From DATEMU01 sp964414585 (GTDB lineage Bacteria > Planctomycetota > Phycisphaerae > UBA1845 > UTPLA1), in contig CAYPXR010000094.1 of assembly GCA_964414585.1 (NCBI GenBank), positions 30,551 through 94,550 of the forward strand: DNA of 64,000 nt, in the 5' to 3' direction. A model generated the notes under the pieces. That model was not told where the DNA came from. It was given only the letters and a program-made list of their open reading frames with translations, and did no database searches. The stretch's first letter is position 1, and each line of letters begins with the position of its first letter. Positions 36,342-44,843 of this stretch are shown here, piece after piece. Made by a program: the position numbers and the translations under genes.

Positions 36342-38363
36342 TCACACCATCACCCGCTTGTTATAAACCCACCACTCCAGCACCAGGATCACGAGCGCCG
36401 CCGCCGCCGCCCACGGCCACAGCGGCTCGTTCACCTTTGTCTCGCCCGAGACCGCCGCGACGCTTTCCGAGCCCACCTTGAACTCCTGACTCGGCGCGAT
36501 CCGCGATTCGCCCGCGTCCAGCAGATTGACGGCATAGAGTTCCTTCGTTGCCTTGGCGTCATCAAACGCCACCTCGTAAACCCCAACGTCACGAGTCTTG
36601 GCATACGAAACCCTCGACTGTCCGGCGGCGTCCTGCTCGTCGGTATGGCCGTCCGGCCGACGAATCTTGGCGCGTTGCGCGCCCGGCGGAATGAGAATCG
36701 TCAGCGTTTGACCCGGATGAATCAGACGGTGCGTGTCGATCAACCCGCTGGACGCGAGATAGCCCAGGGCATTTTGAAAGAAAATCGGAAAGGCCTCGGT
36801 GAAGATGAAATTCGACTCGAGCAAATCAAACGCCCCGATGACATAGTGGTGACCCGGATCGGTAAGGATCGACAGCACGCTGGAATCCTGTCCTTCGAGA
36901 AGGGCCGTCGCATGGCTCGGCAGCGTCAATCGCCCCCATCGTCCGACGTACAGATTGTCGTAATTGAAGTTTCGCAGCAGCGGATGGTCCTGCCGCCCAT
37001 AGACGAGCGGCTGTCCTTCAATTTCTTCGCCTGCCGACACGCCCTCGATTTTCGGCAAGCCTCCGAAGAAAAGATAATTCCCCGGCGGAACTCGCTGCGT
37101 CGAGCACAGATCAAAAATGACGAGATCGAAAATCGATCGACCGCCGTCCGCCAGTGTCTTCTCATCCGCCGATTCATACTCGCTCGGCGTCATCAATTCG
37201 AACTCGTTGATGGACAGCGCATCGGCAAGTTTTTTTAGGGCCCCGCGAATCTGCCAGCGATCCGACACCACGAGAACCCGCGTCGGCCGAGGCGGCTCGA
37301 TCGGTGCGAAGACTGCGTTGTCAATCGCCAGCGCGTCCTTGTGGTGCAATTGAACCTCAATCACTCCGCCGGCTTCGTGCAGGATCTCAAACACGATGTT
37401 TTGACCGCTGGCCCCCCCGCCGCCGGAATCCACCGGACCGGTCGTCGTCGCCCCGCTCGTCGCCAGGTTCGCCGGCCCCAGCACCACCTCGCGAATCGCG
37501 CCGGGGCCCGACAGCGGCTTACCGTCCAGAAGCAACGACACGTCCGCCTTGACCGGCTTGGCCCCGAAATTCTCCACCTGCACGAAGACCGAGAGCATCC
37601 CCGGCCGCTCAAAATCGCGTCGGACGTCGAACGCCGTAATGCCGGCGTTGTCCGTCTCCGCGCCGATGCGGTAATAGCGCATCTGCCCGCGCGTGACGAA
37701 CTGCTTGTCGGCGTCGGCGATCCGCCCGTCGCTGAACAGCTCGATGTCCGCCGCGCCTTGCAGTGCCGCATCCGGCACCGCCGAGCCCGCTGCGCCGACG
37801 ACTTCGACGAGATTGCTCGAATAGGCGATCGCCAGCGGCAGCGCCTCGCCGAGCAGGCTGGAGCTGTCCGTCGGTTCGATCTCGCGGATCAATCGAGTCA
37901 AACGCCGCTTGTCGTCGGTGAACGTGCAAACGACGCTCGGCGAATCCGCGAAGCTCACGACCATCGCCCGCGAATTGTCGGGCAGATCGGTGACAAACTG
38001 CACCGCCGCATCCTGGGCATGCTCCAGCCGCGAATGCCCGTCGGACTCCACCGTGCGCATCGAGCCGCTTCGATCGACGAGCAGGATGATGTTCCGCTCG
38101 GGGCGGCGCAGGAGATTGGCGATCGGGTTGGCGATCCCGAAGAGCACCGCCGCGAGAATCAAGAGTTGCAGAAAGAGCAGCAGGTTGCGGCGCAGCTTCT
38201 GAAAAGGCGCATTCACCTGAAGGTCCTGGATCGACTTCTTCCAGAGCAGCGTCGACGACACCTTGCGTTCCTGTCGGCGCAGCTTGAGGAAGTAGAGCAG
38301 GAGCAAAAGCGGGACGGCGATGCCGGCGATCGCCAATCCCGTCAGTGGCGAAAGAAATTTCAT
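36342..38363 (-). CDS. BatA-type membrane protein with VWA domain
   Basis: This is a 673-residue membrane protein. The N-terminal BatA signature is present: a first helix (LAIAGIAVPLLLLLYFLKLRR), cytoplasmic KVSSTLLWKKS, then a second helix (FLQLLILAAVLFGIANP). A von Willebrand A domain follows with the MIDAS motif DRSGSM (near residue 96). Large periplasmic beta regions and a final membrane helix (PWAAAAALVILVLEWWVY) complete it. Such proteins work with MoxR AAA+ ATPases and DUF58 partners in envelope or complex maturation. The DUF58 gene immediately upstream overlaps by ATGA (38360-38363). No MoxR gene is seen next to them. Confidence 0.87.
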   Translation of the reverse strand: MKFLSPLTGLAIAGIAVPLLLLLYFLKLRRQERKVSSTLLWKKSIQDLQVNAPFQKLRRNLLLFLQLLILAAVLFGIANPIANLLRRPERNIILLVDRSGSMRTVESDGHSRLEHAQDAAVQFVTDLPDNSRAMVVSFADSPSVVCTFTDDKRRLTRLIREIEPTDSSSLLGEALPLAIAYSSNLVEVVGAAGSAVPDAALQGAADIELFSDGRIADADKQFVTRGQMRYYRIGAETDNAGITAFDVRRDFERPGMLSVFVQVENFGAKPVKADVSLLLDGKPLSGPGAIREVVLGPANLATSGATTTGPVDSGGGGASGQNIVFEILHEAGGVIEVQLHHKDALAIDNAVFAPIEPPRPTRVLVVSDRWQIRGALKKLADALSINEFELMTPSEYESADEKTLADGGRSIFDLVIFDLCSTQRVPPGNYLFFGGLPKIEGVSAGEEIEGQPLVYGRQDHPLLRNFNYDNLYVGRWGRLTLPSHATALLEGQDSSVLSILTDPGHHYVIGAFDLLESNFIFTEAFPIFFQNALGYLASSGLIDTHRLIHPGQTLTILIPPGAQRAKIRRPDGHTDEQDAAGQSRVSYAKTRDVGVYEVAFDDAKATKELYAVNLLDAGESRIAPSQEFKVGSESVAAVSGETKVNEPLWPWAAAAALVILVLEWWVYNKRVMV

Positions 38364-39277
38364 CGCACCAGCCCCCGCCCGCGAAGGTAATTGAGCACCA
38401 GCGTTTCAAACGGATGATTCGTCGCCGTCAACAAATAGGTGATCCCGCGCGAGAGACAATAGTCTCGTAGCGATCCGCAATAGGCCTCCAGGTTCGCCTT
38501 GTACCGGTCGAGCAGGACCTTGCTGACGGTAATCTCGGCGACATCCTCATCCTCGCAATCGACCAGCTTCAAATCACCGGTCAGATCCGGCGCCAGCTCC
38601 TGCGGACTGAGGATTTGCAGCACGTAGATATCCAACTGCCGCCCGATCAGATAGCGCAGCCCCTCGGCGAACCCGCCCTTGTCCAGAAAATCGGAGAGGA
38701 CGAGCACAACCCCCTTGGACGTATGCCGCAATGCGAACGCCTTGGCGGCGGCGGCCAGATGGCTCCGGCCGTCCACCGGCAATTTTTCCAGGAACCCCAG
38801 AAGCTGCGGAAGCATCCGTCGACCGCGAATCCCCAACTGCTGCCCGACCAGACGGTCGGCGTAGGCATACACCCCCACCCGGTCGAAATTACAAAGCCCG
38901 ATGTAGGCCATCGCCGCGGCGACGCGCTTGGCATAAAGCGCCTTGGCCGGCTCGCCGTACTCCATCGACTTCGACACGTCCAGCAGGACGCTGACGTTCA
39001 GCTCCTCCTCTTCAAGGAACAGCTTCAGGAACAACTTGTCCAGTCGGGCGTAGATGTTCCAGTCGATGTGCCGCAGGTCGTCGCCGACGACATAATTGCG
39101 ATAGTCGGCAAACTCGGCCGATTCCCCCTTGCGCTTGCTGCGCCGCTCCCCTTTTTGCCGCGAGGCGTGGATTTTGCGAGAGACGATCTCCAGTTGCTCC
39201 AGCCGCGAGATGAAATCGGCATCCAATAGGGGCGCGGACGTCGCGGCGATCGGCTTGGCGGAAGGAATGGCGGTCAT
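38360..39277 (-). CDS. DUF58 domain protein
   Basis: This 305-residue protein has the DUF58 core with the GESAEFADYRNYVVGDDLRHIDW signature (about residues 60-80) and a VWA-like half containing VSVLLDVSKSM. ATG 39277 is favoured over an upstream in-frame codon by a GGGAG site. It is soluble and probably cytoplasmic, working with the membrane VWA protein encoded directly downstream, to which it is translationally coupled. The usual third member, a MoxR ATPase, is absent from this locus. Confidence 0.88.
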   Translation of the reverse strand: MTAIPSAKPIAATSAPLLDADFISRLEQLEIVSRKIHASRQKGERRSKRKGESAEFADYRNYVVGDDLRHIDWNIYARLDKLFLKLFLEEEELNVSVLLDVSKSMEYGEPAKALYAKRVAAAMAYIGLCNFDRVGVYAYADRLVGQQLGIRGRRMLPQLLGFLEKLPVDGRSHLAAAAKAFALRHTSKGVVLVLSDFLDKGGFAEGLRYLIGRQLDIYVLQILSPQELAPDLTGDLKLVDCEDEDVAEITVSKVLLDRYKANLEAYCGSLRDYCLSRGITYLLTATNHPFETLVLNYLRGRGLVR

Positions 39278-39411
39278 GACGGCGGCTCCCGAGGGGCCCA
39301 AGTATAAACGGGGCCGGACCTTCTTGGCATCGAGGGCCGAAAAGCTTGCAGCCGCCGATCCGAGATGGCTATACTCAGGGGAGTGCCGTTATCAGGGAGG
39401 TTGATGGATCT

Positions 39412-39735
39412 ATGTCGAAGCAGGCATCCGCGGAACCCATGACCACCGTCAAAGAAGCTGTTTCCACGACGGCTCGCCCCTCGAAAAACAAGCCCAAGCT
39501 GTTGCCCCCGTACAAAGTCATCCTCCACAACGACGACGAAAACAGCATGGACCACGTCGCGGCCACGATCCTCGAACTCACGCCGCTGAAGAAAGAAGAG
39601 GCGATCCTGCGGATGATCGAAGCTCACGAAACCGGCTGTGCCCTGCTCCTCGTGACCCACAAAGAGCGCGCCGAACTCTACGCCGAGCAATTCCACTCCA
39701 AGAGCCTCACCGTCACCATCGAACCCGCCGAGTAA
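39412..39735 (+). CDS. clpS: ATP-dependent Clp protease adaptor ClpS
   Basis: This 107-residue adaptor delivers N-degron substrates to ClpA- or ClpC-type unfoldases. A flexible N-terminal tail of about 30 residues precedes the folded core: LPPYKVILHNDDENSMDHV, with the N-terminal-residue pocket Asn40, Asp41 and Asp42, then EAHETG with His72. ATG 39412 is preferred because GGGAGG precedes it and because the family tail is short. The clpA partner is not adjacent. It is divergent from the DUF58 gene. Confidence 0.92.
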   Translation: MSKQASAEPMTTVKEAVSTTARPSKNKPKLLPPYKVILHNDDENSMDHVAATILELTPLKKEEAILRMIEAHETGCALLLVTHKERAELYAEQFHSKSLTVTIEPAE

Positions 39736-39761
39736 TGGAGAACAGCCGCCCTCGGCTGTTT

Positions 39762-41021
39762 TCAGCCGCTTTCGGCTGATTTTGCTATCCCCGTCGCCGC
39801 GACGAACCCACTCGCCCATGCCCATTGAAAATTGAACCCCCCGATCCGCCCATCCACGTCCAGAATCTCACCGACAAGAAAAAGTCCCGGGCACTTGCGA
39901 GACTCCATCGTCGCCGGATCGATCTCGGTCAACGGCACGCCGCCCGCCGTCACTTCCGCGTAACCATAACCACGGCTGCCCGTGACCGGTAGCGGCCATT
40001 CAAGCAGCGCATGAACCAACCGCCGCCGATCCTCCCGTGAAAGGTGCGCCAGCGCAACGGATTCCGATATCTTGACGTCGCGGAGGATCGCCAGTGCCAT
40101 TCGTGTCGGCAGCGTCTCCGCCAAAATGCTCCGCAAACCAGCCTTCGGGCTCGAACTCGCCCGCGCGATGAACTCCTGTTCGAGCAACTCAAACGACTTG
40201 CCCGGAAAGAACGACGCGCGGACGGCAACTCTTCGTCCCTCCAGCTTTGCCCGATGCCAGAACCGCGAGGCATCGAGCACCACCGGCCCGCTCACGCCGA
40301 AATGCGTCCACAGCATCGAACCGGTCATGCGCACCGGCTTCTCCCCGTCCGCGCGAACGGTCAGCTCGACGATGTGACTGACTCCGGAGAGCTGAGCGTA
40401 AAAATCTCCTTCGAGAACGAGCGGGGCCAGCGCCGGCGTCGTCGGCGTGAGCGTGTGACCCAGCGATTCGGCCAGTTGATAGCCGAATCCATCGCTGCCC
40501 GTCTTCGGCAGTGACATCCCGCCCGTCGCGAGGACGACCTTCCGCGCGGCGATCAAACCTTGCGAGGTCTTGATTGAAAATTCGTCGGCCCCGAGTTGAA
40601 TGCCGGCGACGCGATGGTCGGCCACTAATCGGACACCCCGTCGTTCGGCCTCGGCGATCAAGGCATTGAGCACGGTTATCGCACTGTTGGAATCCGGAAA
40701 GAGCTTGCCGTGCTCCTCTTCGTGCAACCGAACGCCGATCTCATTGAAAAACTCGATCGTCTGCTCGACCGGCAGACTCTCCAGAATGCGCTGGACGACA
40801 TGGCGGCTCCCGCCGAAAAAGTCGGCCATCGTCACAACGCGGTTGGTGACATTGCACCGCCCACCGCCGCTGACCAGGATTTTCGCCCCGAGCTTTTTGG
40901 CCCCATCCAGTGCGACGATGGAAAGCCCCGGCGCCCGCCGCGCCGCAAAGATCGCCGTCGCCAGTCCGGCCGCACCCGCGCCAATCACGGCCACGTCGAC
41001 GATGTCTTCGGCGGATGACAT
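39762..41021 (-). CDS. HI0933-family flavoprotein (NAD(P)/FAD-dependent oxidoreductase)
   Basis: This is a 419-residue flavoprotein. The N-terminal Rossmann motif is VIGAGAAGLATA, and the family signature GAKILVSGGGRCNVTN follows (near residues 44-59). VVLATGGMSLPKTGSDG and the C-terminal GLFLVGEILDVDGRIGGFNFQWAWASG segment complete the FAD site. Members of this family (YhiN/HI0933, BaiN-like) reduce various unsaturated substrates; the natural one here is unknown. The gene stands alone in the minus direction between clpS and a small hypothetical gene. Confidence 0.92.
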   Translation of the reverse strand: MSSAEDIVDVAVIGAGAAGLATAIFAARRAPGLSIVALDGAKKLGAKILVSGGGRCNVTNRVVTMADFFGGSRHVVQRILESLPVEQTIEFFNEIGVRLHEEEHGKLFPDSNSAITVLNALIAEAERRGVRLVADHRVAGIQLGADEFSIKTSQGLIAARKVVLATGGMSLPKTGSDGFGYQLAESLGHTLTPTTPALAPLVLEGDFYAQLSGVSHIVELTVRADGEKPVRMTGSMLWTHFGVSGPVVLDASRFWHRAKLEGRRVAVRASFFPGKSFELLEQEFIARASSSPKAGLRSILAETLPTRMALAILRDVKISESVALAHLSREDRRRLVHALLEWPLPVTGSRGYGYAEVTAGGVPLTEIDPATMESRKCPGLFLVGEILDVDGRIGGFNFQWAWASGFVAATGIAKSAESG

Positions 41022-41044
41022 CGCCGCATCATATCAAACCGTTG

Positions 41045-41731
41045 TTAGCTCTGGTTCTTGGGCTTCGGCGAAACGATCTCAATCGCCTTTTCGGCGATCT
41101 TCTGCACGTTAAGTCCCCCCGCCGCATCCAGCGTGACTTCCCACGTTTGCCCCGGTTCAAGCGGCACGCTGGGCGCTTCGCATTGCGCCACGCGGATGCC
41201 GTACTCCGCCGCCAGCTTCGGATCATTCACGATCTCCCAGAACCGCCGCCACATCGCCGCATGATCGGGCGATACTCCGCTCGGCGGCGGCAGCGGGTCT
41301 CCATCCTCCGGCGGCTCCAGCTCGCCGAAGATCCGCCGAAAGACCGCCAGGCTCGCACCGCGCACGGCGTCGCCTTCGCGGACGCGCTGAAACTCAAACT
41401 TGATGACCTGCGCCTCGAAGTAAGCGGACTTGCCCAGGACCTCAATCGTCTGCGGCGTCGCCAGGGCCCCGCCTTCGCCGATCTCCTGCCAGCGCAGCGC
41501 CGTAATCGGCCGACCCTTCTCATCGATCCGCCGGTCGAGCACATCGACCTGCGCCACCCGCCGCGACGCCGTCAACCGCTCGGCATACTCAACCAGCCGC
41601 GATCGCTCCTCCTGCAACCGCTGGACGCGATCCTGCAATTCTCGGACCTCTCGCCCGGAAAAGAGCGAGATGCCATAACCCGCCGCCACGAGAGCGACGG
41701 CTCCGATCAGATAAGCCCGAAATGATTTCAC
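41045..41731 (-). CDS. Membrane-anchored coiled-coil protein of unknown function
   Basis: This is a 228-residue protein with one N-terminal membrane helix (AYLIGAVALVAAGYGISLF) and then a coiled coil (VRELQDRVQRLQEERSRLVEYAERL, about residues 29-53). The outer domain is beta-rich and ends near GQTWEVTLDAAGG. No family is recognised. It lies 23 bp upstream of the flavoprotein start on the same strand, so the two may be co-transcribed. Confidence 0.65.
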   Translation of the reverse strand: MKSFRAYLIGAVALVAAGYGISLFSGREVRELQDRVQRLQEERSRLVEYAERLTASRRVAQVDVLDRRIDEKGRPITALRWQEIGEGGALATPQTIEVLGKSAYFEAQVIKFEFQRVREGDAVRGASLAVFRRIFGELEPPEDGDPLPPPSGVSPDHAAMWRRFWEIVNDPKLAAEYGIRVAQCEAPSVPLEPGQTWEVTLDAAGGLNVQKIAEKAIEIVSPKPKNQS

Positions 41732-41864
41732 ATCCAGTGACCCCGCGTCGGCGACTCGGCCTTAAGCTGGTATACGGTTCAACGTTGCCCGGGGTTGCAA
41801 ATTCGCAATCGCTTCATTGTCCATACCAGCCCGCCGTCGATATAATTACCTGGGAGTCACAGAC

Positions 41865-42128
41865 ATGCGACAAACGCTGACGATCGAATATGGCGACGAC
41901 CTTCTCGCAGGACTGGGCCTTTCACCGAACCAGTTTTCAGAAGAGGCGAAGTTCTTGCTGGCGGCCAAGCTCTACGAGTTGGGCCGGCTCACCGCGGGAC
42001 AGGCCGCCGAGCTTTGCGACAAGACCAGAATCGAATTCCTGCTTTCCCTGCCGCGCGCGGGCGTTTCGGTGAGCAACCTCAGACCGGAAGACGCCGACGC
42101 GGAGTTGGCCTTTGCCCGACATGGCTAA
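41865..42128 (+). CDS. UPF0175-family antitoxin
   Basis: This 87-residue protein matches the UPF0175 family: an N-terminal strand (LTIEYGDDLL), then FSEEAKFLLAAKLYELGRLTAGQAAELC, a helix-turn-helix-like region. ATG 41865 follows GGGAG. UPF0175 proteins commonly pair with DUF3368 PIN-like proteins as type II toxin-antitoxin modules. The toxin gene overlaps by 8 bp, consistent with coupled expression and autoregulation. It would neutralise the downstream nuclease and repress the operon. Confidence 0.82.
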   Translation: MRQTLTIEYGDDLLAGLGLSPNQFSEEAKFLLAAKLYELGRLTAGQAAELCDKTRIEFLLSLPRAGVSVSNLRPEDADAELAFARHG

Positions 42129-42597
42129 GCGGGTCGTCATCAACACCGGGCCCCTCATCGCCTTGGCCAAGGCGGAGGTTCTGGACGTTGCCGCGCGGCT
42201 GCCCATTGAATTCATCTGCCCGTCGCAGGTTCACAACGAGCTTTTGACCGGGGCCAATCTTGGACTCATTCCAGTCGCGCCGGTCTGGCTCCGCATCTTG
42301 CCGCTTCAAACGCATCCTTCCGCGCTGGCCTATTCCGTGGTGGACATCGGAGAAGCCGCCGTTATTCATCTTGCTATGGAGCAAGGAATCGATTGGGTTT
42401 GCATGGACGATGCCAAAGGCCGCAGAGCCGCACAGTCGGTCGGCCTGAACGCGACCGGCACACTGGGGCTACTGGCAAAGGCAAAATCGTTGAAGATCAT
42501 TCCCACTGTTCGGCCGATCGTGGAACGATTGCTGAAGGAAGGCCGTTGGTTTCATCCGGAACTCATCCGTCGCGTGCTGGAACAGGTCGGCGAATAA
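42121..42597 (+). CDS. DUF3368 PIN-like toxin
   Basis: This 158-residue PIN-fold protein is of the DUF3368 family. It begins VVINTGPLIALAKAEVLD, where the first acidic position of classical PIN domains is Asn, as is usual for DUF3368. DIGEAAVIHLA and MDDAKGRRAAQSVG supply the other conserved acidic residues. It is a probable RNase toxin held by the UPF0175 protein, whose gene overlaps its start by 8 bp. ATG 42121 is used; TTG 42112 is an in-frame alternative. Confidence 0.82.
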   Translation: MAKRVVINTGPLIALAKAEVLDVAARLPIEFICPSQVHNELLTGANLGLIPVAPVWLRILPLQTHPSALAYSVVDIGEAAVIHLAMEQGIDWVCMDDAKGRRAAQSVGLNATGTLGLLAKAKSLKIIPTVRPIVERLLKEGRWFHPELIRRVLEQVGE

Positions 42598-42610
42598 CAT
42601 CGTCTATCAA

Positions 42611-42650
42611 TCAAATCCGCAATTCGAAATCCCCAATCCGAATTCGCTAT
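42611..42650 (+). repeat. Degenerate dispersed repeat
   Basis: AATCCGCAATTCGAAATCCC followed by CAATCCGAATTCGCTAT (42614-42650) is a degenerate member of the TTCGCTA-type family. It lies between the toxin gene and the convergent hypothetical gene, whose stop is inside it. Confidence 0.45.
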
Positions 42651-43267
42651 GCCTTCTCCTTCGGCGTCGGCTCACTCCGCAACACCATTCCCAGATGCAA
42701 TCGATACGCCACCGGAGGCGGCAGATCGACGCGCCGCGAAAACCCCGCCGGCGCCTCGCCCGCCATGATGTAGACCTCCTGCCCGGCCACTTTCCCGCGA
42801 AGGACGATGTGCCGCTGCCCGCCGACATCAAAGCAGGCCGCCACGGACAGCCCTTCAATCTTTGCCGACGGCGCGACCCGATCCACGACCGCCCGCGCAT
42901 CCGGCATGGGATCGTACGCCTTTCCGCTCGCCGCCTCGCACTGCGCAACGCCCATGACCAGCATGAACCGCGTCCCCAGATGGAGGCTATATGCATCGTC
43001 CGCCTCCAGCCCATAGGCCGGATAATAATTCGGCTCCGTCTGCCCAACGGCGACGTAATAACGATCCGACGCCTCGCCTCGATGCGCCCGAAACTCGAAC
43101 AACACCGTCGCCCCTTCCCCTTCCAGCGGCGAATGGCGAAAGAACGTCGCCTCGCCCAACTCCGCCGGCGCGGCTTCGCGTATTTGTTCGCGCAGATACT
43201 CCAGCGCGTACCGCCGCCAAGGGGACAAATCCTGAGGATCAGGCAAGGTGTTGGGTTTCTGAGGCAA
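42647..43267 (-). CDS. Conserved-looking protein of unknown function
   Basis: This is a 206-residue soluble protein with no signal peptide or membrane helix and no recognised family. It begins SPWRRYALEYLREQIREA and has a Tyr-rich middle (SDRYYVAVGQTEPNYYPAYG). The composition is balanced and codon use resembles neighbours, so it is likely real. The start is TTG 43267, which is uncertain. It is divergent from the protein kinase gene, with a copy of the dispersed repeat between them. Confidence 0.55.
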   Translation of the reverse strand: MPQKPNTLPDPQDLSPWRRYALEYLREQIREAAPAELGEATFFRHSPLEGEGATVLFEFRAHRGEASDRYYVAVGQTEPNYYPAYGLEADDAYSLHLGTRFMLVMGVAQCEAASGKAYDPMPDARAVVDRVAPSAKIEGLSVAACFDVGGQRHIVLRGKVAGQEVYIMAGEAPAGFSRRVDLPPPVAYRLHLGMVLRSEPTPKEKA

Positions 43268-43279
43268 TCGTGCTCTCTT

Positions 43280-43310
43280 TCGTCATTCGTAATTCGTCAT
43301 TCGCCATTCC
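43280..43310 (+). repeat. Single copy of dispersed TTCGTCA-type repeat
   Basis: TCGTCATTCGTAATTCGTCA (43280-43299), continuing into TTCGCCATTCC, lies between two divergent genes and matches the right arm of the hairpin at 24530-24553. Confidence 0.65.
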
Positions 43311-43364
43311 TCAGGGTATCAATTCCGCCCCGCCCCGGCCACCTCTATACTTCACTTTCAAGGC

Positions 43365-44624
43365 ATGGATCAACCCGACCAAAAGCCTACGCCGCTCATC
43401 TGCCCCCAGTGCAAGGCCCAGTACATCCCCATGCGCCCGACCCTCGGCCGCCGCGTCCGCTGTCGCCACTGCGGCCATGTCTGGCGCGATCAATCCACCG
43501 CCGCCGGTCAGGTCGCCGGCGCGCTCGGCTCCGCCGCCGCCGCCTGGGCTCAGATGGGCTCGACGCTCATCGCGTCGACCGACCACGGCTCGACGATGGG
43601 CCATCTGGCCTCCAAGATCGCCCGGCCGCCGCAATTGGCCGCCTCCGACTGGATCGGTCGCACCCTCGGTCGCTACGAAATCCGCGCCATCCTCGGCCTC
43701 GGCGCGATGGGCAACGTCTACGAAGCCTACGACAAGGACCTCGAACGCATGGTGGCGATCAAGATGCTCCCCCGCCGCATCGACCCCGCACACCAACCCC
43801 TCGGGCTCAAGATGTTCCTGCAGGAAGCCCGCGTCGCCGCGCAGATTCAACACCCCAACGTCGTCACCGTCTACGAAGTCGGCCACGAAGACGGCATGTA
43901 TTACTTCGCGATGGAACGCGTCGACGGTGTGACGCTCGCGTCGCTCGTCGATCAATCCGGACCGATGCCCGTCCAACAGGCCTGCTACGTCATCGCCCAG
44001 GCCGCCAAGGGCCTCGCCGCCGGTCATGCCCTCGGCGTCGTCCACCGCGACGTCAAGCCGGGCAACATCATGATCGACACCGCCGGTCACGTGAAAGTGA
44101 CGGACTTCGGCCTCGCCGACGTCGCCGGCATCGCGGGCATCAAGGAACTCTCCGAAAAAACGCTGGGCACGCCCGGTTGGATTTCGCCGGAGGTCGCCCG
44201 CGGCAACCGACCGACCGCCGCAAGCGACATCTACAGCCTGGGCCTGACGATTCACTTTGCGATCACGAAGCAGCGGCTCGTGAACGCCAGGACCAAGAGC
44301 GGCATGATCCGCGCGCAGCAAGGGGCCAAAAGCATCCAGCGCGAGCAACTGCCGTCGAACTGGCCACCGCGTTTGGCGGATATCGTATTGCAATGCCTTC
44401 AAGCCAATCCAAAAGATCGCTATCAATCCGCCGACCTGCTCGCCGCCGACCTGCTCCACGCCCTCGCGCCGGATGAGAGGGATGGGACCCTGATGCTCAG
44501 CGAACCCACGGCCCGCCTCAGCAAGCCGGTCTCGCCGGTCTTGACGTGGATCGTCCTATGCGCACTGCTGTTCGTCTCCGCGGGACTCTTTCTATGGTGG
44601 TGGAAGTTCCGCGTGGTTCCGTAA
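43365..44624 (+). CDS. Ser/Thr protein kinase with N-terminal zinc ribbon and C-terminal membrane helix
   Basis: This is a 419-residue Hanks-type kinase. The N-terminus has a MJ0042-like zinc ribbon: C13-x2-C16 and C33-x2-C36. The kinase domain starts near residue 105 with GRYEIRAILGLGAMGNVYEAY. Lys133 is in VAIKML, the catalytic loop is HRDVKPGN with Asp229, and DFG Asp247 is in TDFGLADV. A phosphoacceptor-like LGTPGWISPE segment follows. The kinase is C-terminally anchored (WIVLCALLFVSAGLFLWWW) and has no extracellular sensor domain, unlike PASTA or repeat-bearing relatives. It may respond to cytoplasmic signals through the zinc ribbon. Confidence 0.92.
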   Translation: MDQPDQKPTPLICPQCKAQYIPMRPTLGRRVRCRHCGHVWRDQSTAAGQVAGALGSAAAAWAQMGSTLIASTDHGSTMGHLASKIARPPQLAASDWIGRTLGRYEIRAILGLGAMGNVYEAYDKDLERMVAIKMLPRRIDPAHQPLGLKMFLQEARVAAQIQHPNVVTVYEVGHEDGMYYFAMERVDGVTLASLVDQSGPMPVQQACYVIAQAAKGLAAGHALGVVHRDVKPGNIMIDTAGHVKVTDFGLADVAGIAGIKELSEKTLGTPGWISPEVARGNRPTAASDIYSLGLTIHFAITKQRLVNARTKSGMIRAQQGAKSIQREQLPSNWPPRLADIVLQCLQANPKDRYQSADLLAADLLHALAPDERDGTLMLSEPTARLSKPVSPVLTWIVLCALLFVSAGLFLWWWKFRVVP

Positions 44625-44843
44625 GCCAGGCCCCAGGGCAAGCGCCCTTCTTGCGACGACGGCGACTTTCGGAATTTTGTTCCCTTTCAGGGTCGCTATG
44701 AGCTCCGGTTTTCGCTAAAATGAGGCGCGACGGCCGAGTTCTCGTACAAACACGACACGATCCAGTGAATCAAATAAGGGTTCCCCAACGCCCGTCAATG
44801 GACCGTTAGTCGGAGGCTCGGAATTCTTAAGCGGGAGTGTTTC

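Noticed and set aside
42695..44476. Plus-strand 593-residue frame overlapping the hypothetical and kinase genes
   Set aside because: It is Pro/Arg-rich shadow sequence antisense or out of frame to better genes.
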